NCBI RefSeq assembly: GCF_047730065.1
Contig: NZ_CP159829.1
Coordinates: 2,790,001-2,854,000 of the forward strand
Length of the DNA: 64,000 nt
Direction: 5' to 3'
DNA from: Njordibacter sp028825405
GTDB lineage: Bacteria; Pseudomonadota; Gammaproteobacteria; Pseudomonadales; Balneatricaceae
Below, one piece after another: positions 25,113 through 34,537 of the stretch (position 1 is its first letter; every line of letters starts with the position of its first letter). A program made the position numbers and the translations under genes. The notes below the pieces were generated by a model that worked only from the letters and a program-made list of their open reading frames with translations, was not told where the DNA came from and searched no databases.

Positions 25113-26408
25113 TTAAAATTGTAGGGAGATGTCTTTATGAGTCGCCATACAAGCTGACACGGTCGTAGCTAGGTCATCACTCATACGCTCTTGCAAGCGT
25201 AAGCCAATGCTCTCTTTGATGGCCATGTCGTAACTCACTAAAGCCGGCGCTAAGTCAGTTAAAGCGCGCTCACGCCAAACAATCTCCACATCTAACATTT
25301 GCATGGCTTGGTTATGTAGGCCTTTGGCCTTCTCTGGATCGTACTTACTACCCTTAAGAGCCCTGCGTGTTTTCGAGAGTTTAGATTTAATACTACTGAC
25401 ACCCGCCAACTCACCCAATTGTTGCTCTTGCAGCTTGATGGCGGCCATGGCTGACTTGGCATCAAGTTGATCTATGCTTAACGCAAGCGCAGCCACATCA
25501 TTTTTCATCTGGGCTAGCTTTGGAACTTGGGAAATCCATAAGCGTAACTCTTGAATACCTTCGTAGGCTTCATCCACATTGCGTCGATATTGAGTACGAG
25601 ACTGCTTTTCAGCTTTATTAAGTTTCTCAAACATAGGCCTCTGAGTTGCCCACTCTTGAGGTATGCTTGCCTCCAAAAGTTCATTGAAGCGTCCCAGCTC
25701 ATCAATCTTAGCTTCAAGAGCAGCACGACGATTATCATTTAAACTAATATCTTCAAGCCGACGCAACTGCAACTGAGCATCTTCGACCAAGCGTTTATTA
25801 TTGCGGACATTGAACTGAATGTCTCGCACTTGATAATGCAAAGCTTCATACCCTTTGGAAAAGTCTGTGAGCTCAGCTTTAGTTTGATAAATATTTTCCA
25901 CTTTCACAAAGGTATCACGGGCTTTGCCTAAGCTGTCTTGCAATACTTGGTTTGCAGCAGAAGACATGTAGCTTGCATCTACACTCGCCATAGCGTCAAT
26001 GGCAGCCACCAAACTTGTTTCTTGGTTAGCGTACAAAGTGAGCACCTGCTCCTCTAAGCATGGCTGAATACGGGGATTCATTGGGGGTGGCGCAGATTCA
26101 GAAGTAAGGTAAGTTCGGTTGGGAAGGTAATTCACTAAACTTGGGAAAAATCCTGTAATCACCAAAGCCAATAACTGCAAACCAATAAAGGGCACGACAC
26201 CCTTGTATATGGAAACCGTCTTCACCACTTGGTCTGCCACACCACGTAAGTAGAAAAGGGCAAAGCCAAAGGGCGGTGTTAGGAATGAGGTTTGAATATT
26301 CAAGCCAATCATTACTCCTAACCAAACTGCAGTAATATTAGCACTCGGGTCTGCTAACAATATGGGCGCCACTATAGGCACCACCACTACGGCAATTTCA
26401 ATAAAGTC
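25113..26408 (-). pseudogene. C-terminal part of a frameshifted long-form TRAP large permease (DctM) with coiled-coil extension
   Basis: This reading frame continues the DctM protein after a one-base deletion near 26409. It resumes with DFIEIAVVVVPIVAP, a standard DctM segment, and completes the last membrane spans of the permease (about the first 110 residues). It then runs into an unusual soluble extension of roughly 300 residues that is rich in Glu, Lys, Gln and Leu and predicted by eye to be coiled coil (for example RLVEDAQLQLRRLEDISL, AALEAKIDELGRFNELLE). Such long DctM forms are found in marine gammaproteobacteria; the role of the extension is unknown. As the sequence stands, this part has no start of its own and would not be made as a transporter. 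Confidence 0.8.
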
Positions 26409-27772
26409 TGAAAGAACCCTAAAATAAAGATGACCAACATCACCACAAAAAACTGTACCCAAAAGCCACCTGGCAAGCTTGTGAGCATATGCTTAACGAG
26501 TTCTTCACCACCAAAGGCTCGAAATGCTGAGGTCAGCATAGCCGCACCAATGAGTATAATAAATACCATAGAGGTGGTTTTAGCTGTTTCTCCCATCACT
26601 TCATGTAAGGTGGTGCCAGTTTTAAAGACGCGCCAGCCACTCCAAGTTATGGCGATCAACAAGGTAGCCGAAGCTATCAAACTAAGGGCAATACCAAGGC
26701 GATCTTCATCTGTGTTGATGCTCTTAATATTAAGGTCAAAGTTGTTAACAATAATGCCTAAGATAATGATGGAGGCGATAGCGATAAATGCCGGCCAATA
26801 ACGTCTTTCGTCACGATGGTGCAAGCGATAGCCTGCCATCAACATGGCTCCCACAGCACCTACAGCTCCTGCTTGGTTGACCGTGGCAACACCTAACAGA
26901 ATAGATCCCAGTACCACAAAAATTAAACTCAGAGGTGGCAGTAATGACATTAAGACTTTAACTAAAAATTGACGGTCATAGGCGCCCAAATAACCCACAG
27001 GTGGTGCCATTTTTGGGCGAATAATCGCTGTGAACAAGATATACAATATGTACAAACCCACCAATAAAAGGCCAGGCACAAAAGCACCCATAAACATATC
27101 ACCCGCGCTAGCAGAGGTAATATCAAGCACTGAGGGCATAGAAAACTCACCGGTAATCTCACGATAAGCAGTTTTGCGCATGGCACTGGCTTGATCAGCA
27201 GCACTACTGAGTTGGTCAGCCAAGATGATGAGCACGATCGAGGGGGGAATAATTTGGCCCAAAGTACCTGATGCACAAATGGTGCCCGTTGCCAGTGAAT
27301 GAGAATATTTATTGCGCAACATGGCAGGTAAAGAGATCATACCCATGGCAATCACAGTTGCACCCACAATGCCCGTAGTGGCCGCTAGCAATGCGCCAAC
27401 AATAACCACAGAAATACCCAAGCCACCGGGGACGGGTCCAAACAGTTGTGCCATTGTCACTAACAAATCTTCCGCAACTTTTGAGCGTTGCAGCATAATG
27501 CCCATAAAAATAAATAACGGTATTGCAATGAGCGTGTCCCGTTCCACATTCCAATATAGGCTTCTAAAATTTGTCACGCCCGCACTTAGCCATTGAACTG
27601 GGCCACCTTCATGAAAGTAGGCATTGGGGTCATCGGCAAACATCCAACCCGCTAAAGCGGCCAAACCAATGGCAATAATCGAAGACCCCGGCAAAGAGAA
27701 TGCAACAGGGAAGCCAGATACAAGGGCGGTAATCATTAACAGGACTAAAATGCCTAAAAACAGAAGTTCCAT
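26387..27772 (-). CDS. dctM: N-terminal part of frameshifted TRAP transporter large permease (DctM)
   Basis: This 461-residue ORF holds most of a TRAP large membrane subunit (DctM), the ion-coupled channel of a tripartite carboxylate importer. It has the usual opening ELLFLGILVLLMITALVSGFP, then many membrane spans, including GIVGATVIAMGMISLPAML and ASGTLGQIIPPSIVLIILAD, which are hallmark DctM segments. The ORF ends at GFFQTLLKLP and a stop, where relatives read GFFLDFxEI; the right continuation is in another frame (see the downstream part). A missing base at 26409-26410 explains it. It lies directly after the DctQ gene, with 11 bp between. The hydrophilic loop of about 100 residues before the last spans is typical of the long form. 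Confidence 0.85.
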   Translation of the reverse strand: MELLFLGILVLLMITALVSGFPVAFSLPGSSIIAIGLAALAGWMFADDPNAYFHEGGPVQWLSAGVTNFRSLYWNVERDTLIAIPLFIFMGIMLQRSKVAEDLLVTMAQLFGPVPGGLGISVVIVGALLAATTGIVGATVIAMGMISLPAMLRNKYSHSLATGTICASGTLGQIIPPSIVLIILADQLSSAADQASAMRKTAYREITGEFSMPSVLDITSASAGDMFMGAFVPGLLLVGLYILYILFTAIIRPKMAPPVGYLGAYDRQFLVKVLMSLLPPLSLIFVVLGSILLGVATVNQAGAVGAVGAMLMAGYRLHHRDERRYWPAFIAIASIIILGIIVNNFDLNIKSINTDEDRLGIALSLIASATLLIAITWSGWRVFKTGTTLHEVMGETAKTTSMVFIILIGAAMLTSAFRAFGGEELVKHMLTSLPGGFWVQFFVVMLVIFILGFFQTLLKLP

Positions 27773-27783
27773 AACCGAGTGTC

Positions 27784-28797
27784 CTAGGGGTTAGCCGTCG
27801 TTGTCGCCGTTTCGCCACGCAGCACACCGAAGTGCTTGAGCAAATAACTTGAAAATTGAATGACCATCGAAACAGCAAAAATGGCCAAGAAGCCCACCAT
27901 GAGGTATTTCACATACATGCCATAGCCACTTTGGGATACCTCTACACTCAACAATGGACTGTTGATACTGCTCGTTCTATCCCACATACCGAGGGTCAAA
28001 ATAGTAAAGCATAATGGCAACCCTAGTAAGCACACACCAAAAATGTTGACCCAAGATTGAGTGCGGGCCTTAAAATGGGTATAAGCTACATCCACTCGTA
28101 TATGCCCTTCAAGCAGCAACGTGTTGGCTGAAGCAAATAAAAACAGAGCTGCATACCAAAAACGTACAAGGTCACCCATGAAGGCTTGTTCATAAGAGAA
28201 AACAAAACGAGTGATGACAATCAAAAATTCAGCCACAACCACCAGCAAGGCAAGCCATATAAAGCCTAACCCTTTGCTGCGTATCGCAATAAAACAGGAC
28301 AACAGCATCAAGGGCAAGTGCACATAGGCACCCCTAAATTGAGGCTTACCTAATTGTGAAGTGATATTGTCTCCGAAGATGGGGGCCAAAAGAGACTCGA
28401 TGCGCATAAAGGAAACAAGCATGTCGACCATACCCACCAATAACACCATCCAAAAGGCAGCCTTAATCGTGGTGGCAGCCCAGTTGGAGACTCGACTCGA
28501 AAGGTCTTGATAGCTTTCAGACTGTAACTTAGATACATGCAGCAGCGCCAGCATTGGCGCTGACACATAACTTAACACCTGCAGCCATCCAAAACCTGCG
28601 TATGGCCCGGCAGAAGGTAAAGCCCCTAAGGTGTTTAATGCTCCTGGCCATAGTGCCCAGAAGTTTAAAAAATTATTAAGTAAAAATATAACTGTGGCGT
28701 ACACCACTGTAAAAGCAAGACTACGCAGCAGCAAATCTGGCTTAGGTAACCTGTTAGAGGAACTCAATGGCGTCAAAAGGCTAGACGAGTGTTGCAT
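27784..28797 (-). CDS. dctQ: TRAP transporter small permease (DctQ), long form
   Basis: This 337-residue membrane subunit pairs with DctM. The family core lies in the C-terminal half, recognisable by FWYAALFLFASANTLLLEGH followed by IRVDV. The N-terminal half adds about 150 residues with several more membrane spans; typical DctQ is 160-220 residues with four spans. This long form goes with the long DctM. I start at ATG 28797; the frame opens further to a GTG at 28851 that lies in the hairpin upstream. Neither start has a strong ribosome-binding site. Confidence 0.82.
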   Translation of the reverse strand: MQHSSSLLTPLSSSNRLPKPDLLLRSLAFTVVYATVIFLLNNFLNFWALWPGALNTLGALPSAGPYAGFGWLQVLSYVSAPMLALLHVSKLQSESYQDLSSRVSNWAATTIKAAFWMVLLVGMVDMLVSFMRIESLLAPIFGDNITSQLGKPQFRGAYVHLPLMLLSCFIAIRSKGLGFIWLALLVVVAEFLIVITRFVFSYEQAFMGDLVRFWYAALFLFASANTLLLEGHIRVDVAYTHFKARTQSWVNIFGVCLLGLPLCFTILTLGMWDRTSSINSPLLSVEVSQSGYGMYVKYLMVGFLAIFAVSMVIQFSSYLLKHFGVLRGETATTTANP

Positions 28798-28844
28798 GCT
28801 TAAAACCACTAGCGTAAAAAATAGTAATGATGGGTAGAAAATAG

Positions 28845-28882
28845 GGTACACCTACCCCCAACTAATTTTGGGTAGGTGTACC
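28845..28882 (-). promoter_or_regulatory. Intercistronic hairpin between dctP and dctQ
   Basis: A perfect 13-bp inverted repeat (28845-28857 with 28870-28882) closes a 12-base loop just after the DctP stop codon. No T-tract follows on the minus strand, so it would not end all transcription. Hairpins at this place are known to protect the upstream mRNA so that the binding protein outnumbers the membrane parts, which I infer here. Confidence 0.7.
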
Positions 28883-28894
28883 TAGTTACAGCAA

Positions 28895-29989
28895 TTAACC
28901 GCCTAGAGCGCGGTTACGTTGTTGTAGATACGCTTGGTCAGAAATTTCCGCCCATGCACCGATGTCAGTACGCGCAGTAACAAAGCTTTGATGAATACGA
29001 TTAGCTAAATCGCTATGCTCTTGAACTTCTGCGAACACCTCTTCAGAAGCCTCAGCAAAGCCGTCGTATATGTCATCGTTGAACTGGCGTAACTTAACAC
29101 CTTGGTCATTGATCAAGCGCTTAAGTGCAGCACCGTTCTTGTAGTTGTACTCTGACATCATGACGTCGTTTTCCATAGAGGAAGCAGCTTCAATCATCAT
29201 TTGATCAGACTTGCTCAAACCATCCCACCAGGTCTTGTTCATACCACAGGCTAACATAGCACCTGGCTCATGCATGCCTGGGTAGTAGTAGTACTTGGCC
29301 GCTTCGTAGAACTTCATTAGCTCATCATTCCAAGGTCCAACCCACTCAGTGGCGTCGATTGATCCTGAAATAAGGTTTTCATAAATCTGACCACCAGGTA
29401 ACGACACTGGAGAGCCACCTAGCTTAGCCAGTACATCGCCGCCAAGTCCTGGCATACGCATCTTCAAACCCTTGAAGTCGTCTACACTGTTCATTTCTTT
29501 ACGGAACCAGCCACCCATTTGGACACCTGTGTTGCCACACATAAGGCCTTTCAGGCCATAGTCTGCGCCCAACTCATCCCATAATTCTTGACCACCACCA
29601 AAGCGAATCCATGCGTTCATCTCGGTATAAGTTAGGCCAAATGGAACTGAGGTGAAGTAAGCCCAGCCTGGGTGTTTACCTTTCCAGTAATATTCCGCAC
29701 CGTGATACATCTGAGCATTGCCAGAAGCTACTTCATCGAACGAGTCAAAGGCCTTAACACGCTCGCCTGCAGCGTAATAAGTCACTTGGATGCGACCATC
29801 ACTCATGTCACTTAAACGCTTAGCAAAACGCTGAGCACCTGTACCTAAACCTGGGAAATCTCTACCCCATGTTGCTACCATGGCGATTTCTACACGTTCT
29901 TTAGCTATAGCAGGTGCGGCGATGGTAGAAGCTGCTGCCACTCCACCTAAACCAACCAAGCCTTTCTTCAATATTTCACGTCTTTGCAT
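28895..29989 (-). CDS. dctP: TRAP transporter substrate-binding protein (DctP family)
   Basis: This 364-residue periplasmic binding protein has a twin-arginine-type leader (MQRREILKKGLVGLGG, cleavage near AIAKE at about residue 30), so it may be exported folded through Tat. The mature protein has the DctP fold with the family Arg in LKMRMPGLGG, which binds the substrate carboxylate. Segments WVGPWNDELMKFYEAAKYYY and HEPGAM resemble the TakP/lactate group, pointing to 2-oxo or 2-hydroxy monocarboxylates as substrate; this is inference. GGAG precedes the start. It is the first gene of the TRAP operon, divergent from uvrD across 270 bp. Confidence 0.9.
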   Translation of the reverse strand: MQRREILKKGLVGLGGVAAASTIAAPAIAKERVEIAMVATWGRDFPGLGTGAQRFAKRLSDMSDGRIQVTYYAAGERVKAFDSFDEVASGNAQMYHGAEYYWKGKHPGWAYFTSVPFGLTYTEMNAWIRFGGGQELWDELGADYGLKGLMCGNTGVQMGGWFRKEMNSVDDFKGLKMRMPGLGGDVLAKLGGSPVSLPGGQIYENLISGSIDATEWVGPWNDELMKFYEAAKYYYYPGMHEPGAMLACGMNKTWWDGLSKSDQMMIEAASSMENDVMMSEYNYKNGAALKRLINDQGVKLRQFNDDIYDGFAEASEEVFAEVQEHSDLANRIHQSFVTARTDIGAWAEISDQAYLQQRNRALGG

Positions 29990-30162
29990 TTCCGTAATCT
30001 CCAGTATTGTTGTTATAAGGCTAGACTATAACAAAGTAACTCATCCATAACGATGAAATTTACCTTATCTGTGGTTACAATAGGTGTTAAATTAATGTTG
30101 ATTTAACCTAAAACTTATCCTAGCGCAAATTAACATACGCTTTTAGTCTTGGGCTCGCAACT

Positions 30163-30194
30163 AGACATATGTCTTGTGGTCAGATCAGTTGACC
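30163..30194. promoter_or_regulatory. Palindromes in the dctP-uvrD divergent region
   Basis: AGACATATGTCT (30163-30174) is a perfect 12-bp palindrome, and GGTCA (30178-30182) pairs with TGACC (30190-30194) across seven bases. Both lie between the divergent TRAP operon and uvrD. They could be operators for an unidentified regulator. Neither fits the LexA pattern, although uvrD is SOS-controlled in E. coli. Confidence 0.35.
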
Positions 30195-30259
30195 TGTTCT
30201 CCGTAGATTTAATTTAGGCCAAAGTTAGGCTCGCACTCACACACCACATGGACACGATA

Positions 30260-32485
30260 ATGGATGTTTCTCGCCTTTTAGACGAACTCAACGACTCTCA
30301 GCGCGAGGCCGTTGCAGCTCCTGAAGAAAACCTGCTTATTTTGGCTGGTGCTGGTAGCGGAAAGACCCGCGTGCTGGTGCACCGAATAGCATGGTTAATT
30401 GAAGCTGAGAATATTTCTCCTTGGTCTATTATGGCGGTGACCTTCACCAATAAAGCAGCTCGTGAGATGCGCGCCCGCATCGAAAGCCTAATGGGCTTAG
30501 ACACGACACAACTATGGGTAGGCACCTTTCATGGTTTGGCCCATCGACTGCTACGCCGCCACTGGCAAGAAGCTGGATTACAACAACAATTTCAAATTTT
30601 GGACAGTGATGACCAACTGAGTATTCTAAAACGCTTGTGTAAAGAGATGCAGTTAGATGAGAGTCGGTGGCCTGTGCGCCAGTTTCAACACTTTATCAAC
30701 GGCTGTAAAGACGAAGGCAAGCGTCCGCAGCACATAGAAACTCAGGGTGACTTTCAGCTCGATACACAGGTCAAAGTGTATGCTGCATACCATCAGGCTT
30801 GTGAGCGTGCTGGATTAGTCGATTTTGGTGAACTACTGCTTCGTTGCCATGAGTTATGGCTTAATAATAGTGCCTTGCTAGCGCATTACCAAGGCCGCTT
30901 TAAGCACCTATTGGTAGATGAGTTCCAAGATACTAACACCATCCAATATGCATGGTTGCGAGTGCTCTCAGGCTCTGCTGCAAAGGTCATGGCAGTGGGA
31001 GATGACGACCAATCTATTTATGGATGGCGAGGTGCAAAAATAGAAAATATTCAACACTTCGAACGGGATTTTGGCAATGCTATTACCGTGCGCTTGGAAC
31101 AAAACTACCGTTCTACAGGCACCATACTTAAAGCCGCCAATGGGTTGATTTCTAATAATAGCGGTCGACTTGGTAAAAACCTATGGACTGATGGAAATGA
31201 TGGCGAACCCATTTCGTTATACGCCGCATTTAATGAAATGGATGAAGCGCGCTTTATTGTGGATCAAATTGACCAGTGGCAAAAAGACGGTGGTATGCGC
31301 GCTGAATGTGCCATTTTATATCGCTCCAACGCCCAATCTCGAGTCTTGGAAGAAGCCTTGATTCGTGCTCAGATGCCTTATCGCATTTATGGTGGCCAGC
31401 GATTTTATGATCGTTTGGAAATTCGTAACGCCCTAGCTTACTTGAGGCTGATCAAAAATCGTAACGACGATGCAGCCATGGAACGCGTGTTTAACGTACC
31501 CACACGAGGAGTGGGGGCAGCCACAGTCGCTAAGATCCGGCAAAATGCTCGGGCTGAAGGTTGCTCTATGTGGGATAGCACAAAGCAAATTATTGCTCAA
31601 AACGAACTACCTACGCGCGCTCACAACGCCATTGATAGTTACGTTAAACTCATTAACCGTTTGGATGAAGAAACCAGCGAAGCCCTATTGCACGATATGG
31701 TAGACCTTGTGATCCAACAGTCAGGTCTCATTCAACATCACCTGAAAGAAAAAGGTGAGAAGGCGCAAACTCGTATTGATAACCTGATGGAGTTGGTTAG
31801 TGCCGCCAAAGGATTTGCCAGCACTTGGAATCCCACCCAAGAGACTGATGACCCCGACTCAGAGTTAGATCCAGTCGCAACAACACCGCTCGCAGCCATG
31901 CTCGACCAAGCCGCACTGGATGCAGGCGAGCAGCAGGCTGATGAGTCAGAAGACAGTGTACAGTTAATGACTTTACACTCGGCTAAAGGTCTGGAATTTC
32001 CAATAGTCTTTTTAGGGGGTGTAGAGGAAGGTTTATTTCCACACAAAATGTCTTTAGAAGAAGGCGACCGTTTAGAAGAAGAGCGCCGCTTGTGCTATGT
32101 GGGCATCACCCGCGCCATGCAACGTTTATTTATTACCTATGCCGAAAGCCGTCGTTTACATGGTCAAGATACGTTTAACCGCCCCTCACGCTTTATTGGG
32201 GAAATACCTGAAGGCTTAATGAATGAAGTGCGTCTTAAATCCAGCATTAGCCGCCCAGTCACTGCAAGGCCCACGCCCACAAGACAATATGACCGCTGGG
32301 GGCGGCATCAAGAACTTGAAACCCCAGTAGTGGCTTTGGGACAAAACGTGCGACACCCATTATTTGGCATAGGCACCGTGGTTAATGCCGAGGGTTCTGG
32401 CCCCCAAGCAAGAGTGCAAGTGAACTTTGAAAACGATGGCAGTAAGTGGCTAGTCCTAGCCTATGCAAAATTAGAAAACCTATAG
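30260..32485 (+). CDS. uvrD: DNA helicase II UvrD
   Basis: This 741-residue superfamily 1A 3'-5' helicase serves nucleotide-excision and mismatch repair. It follows E. coli UvrD along its whole length: start MDVSRLLDELNDSQREAVAAP, Walker A AGAGSGKT, motif II LVDEFQDT, VGDDDQSIYGWRGA, QNYRST, the VQLMTLHSAKGLEFP motif V region and CYVGITRA motif VI. The C-terminal tail ends in a Tudor-like GQNVRHPLFGIGTVV segment that binds RNA polymerase in E. coli. I use ATG 30260, which has GGA upstream and matches the E. coli start; another ATG lies four codons earlier. selO follows after nine bases. Confidence 0.95.
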   Translation: MDVSRLLDELNDSQREAVAAPEENLLILAGAGSGKTRVLVHRIAWLIEAENISPWSIMAVTFTNKAAREMRARIESLMGLDTTQLWVGTFHGLAHRLLRRHWQEAGLQQQFQILDSDDQLSILKRLCKEMQLDESRWPVRQFQHFINGCKDEGKRPQHIETQGDFQLDTQVKVYAAYHQACERAGLVDFGELLLRCHELWLNNSALLAHYQGRFKHLLVDEFQDTNTIQYAWLRVLSGSAAKVMAVGDDDQSIYGWRGAKIENIQHFERDFGNAITVRLEQNYRSTGTILKAANGLISNNSGRLGKNLWTDGNDGEPISLYAAFNEMDEARFIVDQIDQWQKDGGMRAECAILYRSNAQSRVLEEALIRAQMPYRIYGGQRFYDRLEIRNALAYLRLIKNRNDDAAMERVFNVPTRGVGAATVAKIRQNARAEGCSMWDSTKQIIAQNELPTRAHNAIDSYVKLINRLDEETSEALLHDMVDLVIQQSGLIQHHLKEKGEKAQTRIDNLMELVSAAKGFASTWNPTQETDDPDSELDPVATTPLAAMLDQAALDAGEQQADESEDSVQLMTLHSAKGLEFPIVFLGGVEEGLFPHKMSLEEGDRLEEERRLCYVGITRAMQRLFITYAESRRLHGQDTFNRPSRFIGEIPEGLMNEVRLKSSISRPVTARPTPTRQYDRWGRHQELETPVVALGQNVRHPLFGIGTVVNAEGSGPQARVQVNFENDGSKWLVLAYAKLENL

Positions 32486-32494
32486 GTATAGATC

Positions 32495-33988
32495 ATGACA
32501 ACCCCAGCGACAGCTACCAGTCCCACATTTGACACTACATTTGCAAGCTTGCCAGAACGTTTTTACAGCTATACACAACCCGTTTCTGTGACCCTTGCAG
32601 CGCCCATTATCAGTAACCCAATACTAGCCAAGGAGCTCGGCATTGATCTCCAATGGCTCGCCTCTGATGAGGCTTTGCAAGTCCTTGTTGGCAACCAAAC
32701 AGCTATGGGTTCAGCGCCCATGGCACAGGCTTATGCCGGCCACCAATTTGGCTCATTTAACCCTCAACTAGGTGATGGCAGAGCGCACTTATTAGGTGAA
32801 ATAGTAGCCCCAGACGGACAACGTTTTGACCTACAACTGAAAGGTTCTGGGCCTACACCCTATTCCAGACGAGGCGATGGTCGCTCACCTTTAGGACCCG
32901 TTATACGGGAATACCTTTTAAGCGAGGCCATGGCTGCTTTACAGGTGCCTACCACCCGCAGCCTTGCCGCTATCGCTACAGGTGAAACTGTAATGCGCCA
33001 AAGCCCTGCACCTGGCGCCGTATTGACGCGTATTGCCCCCAGTCATATTCGTGTGGGTAGCTTTGAATATTTTGCGATGCAAGGGGACGAGAAAGGCGTT
33101 AAAAGCCTTGCAGATTACTGCCTTAAACGCCATTTCCCCCACTTGATTGATGCTCCTCAACCCTACTTATTATTGCTTAATACCGTCATAGAACGCCAAG
33201 CTAAATTGATTGCTCAATGGCAAGGTTTTGGCTTTATTCATGGCGTAATGAATACCGACAACATGCTTATTTGTGGTGCCACGGTTGACTATGGTCCCTG
33301 TGCATTTATGGATCAGTTTGACCCAGACAAAGTGTTTAGTTCCATCGATCGGCAAGGCCGTTATCGTTATAATCAGCAGCCTGGTATTGGCCAATGGAAC
33401 CTAACACGACTAGCGCAGGCACTTCTGCCATTACTACACACAGACAGTGAGCAAGCCTTAGCAGACGCCCAACAAGCACTCGACAACTATGTAAAGCACT
33501 ATGGTGCCGCTTATCAGGCCATCATGAGTAACAAGCTGGGCATTAGCCAGCCACAAGAAGGGGACCAAGCCCTCACTGAAGAACTATTCGCCATCATGGC
33601 TGAGCATAAAATAGATTTCACTTTGGGTTTTAGGTATTTGGTAGACCAGATCGCTACACCAACAGAGCATGTAGCCCTTGGAGCCGCATTCATTGCCCCC
33701 CAAGCATTCGTGGTGTGGCAACAACAATGGCAGCAGCGCCTAGCCCAAGACCCACAAAGCCAAGTAGAGCGTTATCAACAAATGAAGCGGGCTAATCCAG
33801 CATATATAGCTCGCAACCATCAAGTAGAGCTGGCCATAAGAGCGGCAGAAGACCAAGGTGACTATGAGCCCTTTTATGCGTTACTCAAAATCTTACAAGC
33901 ACCCTATGATTACCAATCAGAATTAATCACTTATGTCCTAGCCCCAACACCTGATGAAATGGTGAAACAGACCTTTTGTGGTACTTAA
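32495..33988 (+). CDS. selO: Protein adenylyltransferase SelO (YdiU)
   Basis: This 497-residue pseudokinase transfers AMP from ATP to Ser, Thr or Tyr of target proteins and takes part in redox and stress responses. Family motifs are GHQFGSFNPQLGDGRAHLLG, LQLKGSGPTPYSRRGDGR, GETVMR, SHIRVGSFEYFA and HGVMNTDNMLICG with the catalytic-loop Asn/Asp, followed by DYGPCAFMD as the metal-binding segment. It is slightly longer than E. coli YdiU (about 478) and lacks the usual CxxC-type selenocysteine end seen in eukaryotes; the C-terminal residues read FCGT. It likely shares the uvrD transcript, nine bases away. Confidence 0.92.
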   Translation: MTTPATATSPTFDTTFASLPERFYSYTQPVSVTLAAPIISNPILAKELGIDLQWLASDEALQVLVGNQTAMGSAPMAQAYAGHQFGSFNPQLGDGRAHLLGEIVAPDGQRFDLQLKGSGPTPYSRRGDGRSPLGPVIREYLLSEAMAALQVPTTRSLAAIATGETVMRQSPAPGAVLTRIAPSHIRVGSFEYFAMQGDEKGVKSLADYCLKRHFPHLIDAPQPYLLLLNTVIERQAKLIAQWQGFGFIHGVMNTDNMLICGATVDYGPCAFMDQFDPDKVFSSIDRQGRYRYNQQPGIGQWNLTRLAQALLPLLHTDSEQALADAQQALDNYVKHYGAAYQAIMSNKLGISQPQEGDQALTEELFAIMAEHKIDFTLGFRYLVDQIATPTEHVALGAAFIAPQAFVVWQQQWQQRLAQDPQSQVERYQQMKRANPAYIARNHQVELAIRAAEDQGDYEPFYALLKILQAPYDYQSELITYVLAPTPDEMVKQTFCGT

Positions 33989-34102
33989 TAATGCTTTATT
34001 TTAAGGCTTTGTGCGTGCTCTTTTTATAAGGTGCAGAGTATTCAATACGAAGCCATGGCTTTAGCACTTCATTTTGAATGTTAACAAACTGGTGGGCGAT
34101 AC

Positions 34103-34537
34103 TTAGACTTCCAGCATAAAGGTGACTGGCCCATCATTAGTGAGACTGACCTGCATATCGGCACCAAATTGCCCCGTAGCCAGGGTAATTGATTGCTCGG
34201 CTTGAGCAACAAAGTAATCGTATATTTGTTCACCAAGGGCGGGCGGTGCCGCACCCAAAAAGCCTGGCCTTAAGCCCTTTTTGGTGTCGGCGACCAAGGT
34301 AAATTGACTAATAACTAAAAGACTGCCAGCCACTTGTTGCACATTGTTATTCATTTTTCCAAGCTCATCACTAAAAAAGCGATAGTGCAGCACTTTATGC
34401 AACAACTGATCAGCTTTGGCAAAGCTGTCGTCCTTATCCACCCCCAAAAGCAACAGTATGCCATGATCGATTTGGCCTATACATTCGCCGTCAACTTCTA
34501 CCTTGGCTTGAGTAACACGCTGCATGAGGGCTTTCAT
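34103..34537 (-). CDS. dtd: D-aminoacyl-tRNA deacylase Dtd
   Basis: This 144-residue protein removes D-amino acids (and glycine from mischarged tRNA-Ala) from tRNA. The two active-site motifs are intact: SQFTLVAD at about 78-85 and NDGPVTF near the C-terminus. The length matches E. coli Dtd (145). Its ATG overlaps the stop of the DUF1989 gene as ATGA. The gap to the convergent selO stop (about 115 bp) holds a 12-bp palindrome at 34050-34061 but no clear terminator. Confidence 0.95.
   Translation of the reverse strand: MKALMQRVTQAKVEVDGECIGQIDHGILLLLGVDKDDSFAKADQLLHKVLHYRFFSDELGKMNNNVQQVAGSLLVISQFTLVADTKKGLRPGFLGAAPPALGEQIYDYFVAQAEQSITLATGQFGADMQVSLTNDGPVTFMLEV

Noticed and set aside
26405..26420. 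Programmed ribosomal frameshift in dctM
   Set aside because: No X-XXY-YYZ slippery heptamer and no strong downstream structure seen; a simple one-base deletion explains it better.
34050..34061. Palindrome AAGCCATGGCTT as a terminator between selO and dtd
   Set aside because: There is no loop or T-tract; a 12-bp palindrome of this kind can arise by chance.
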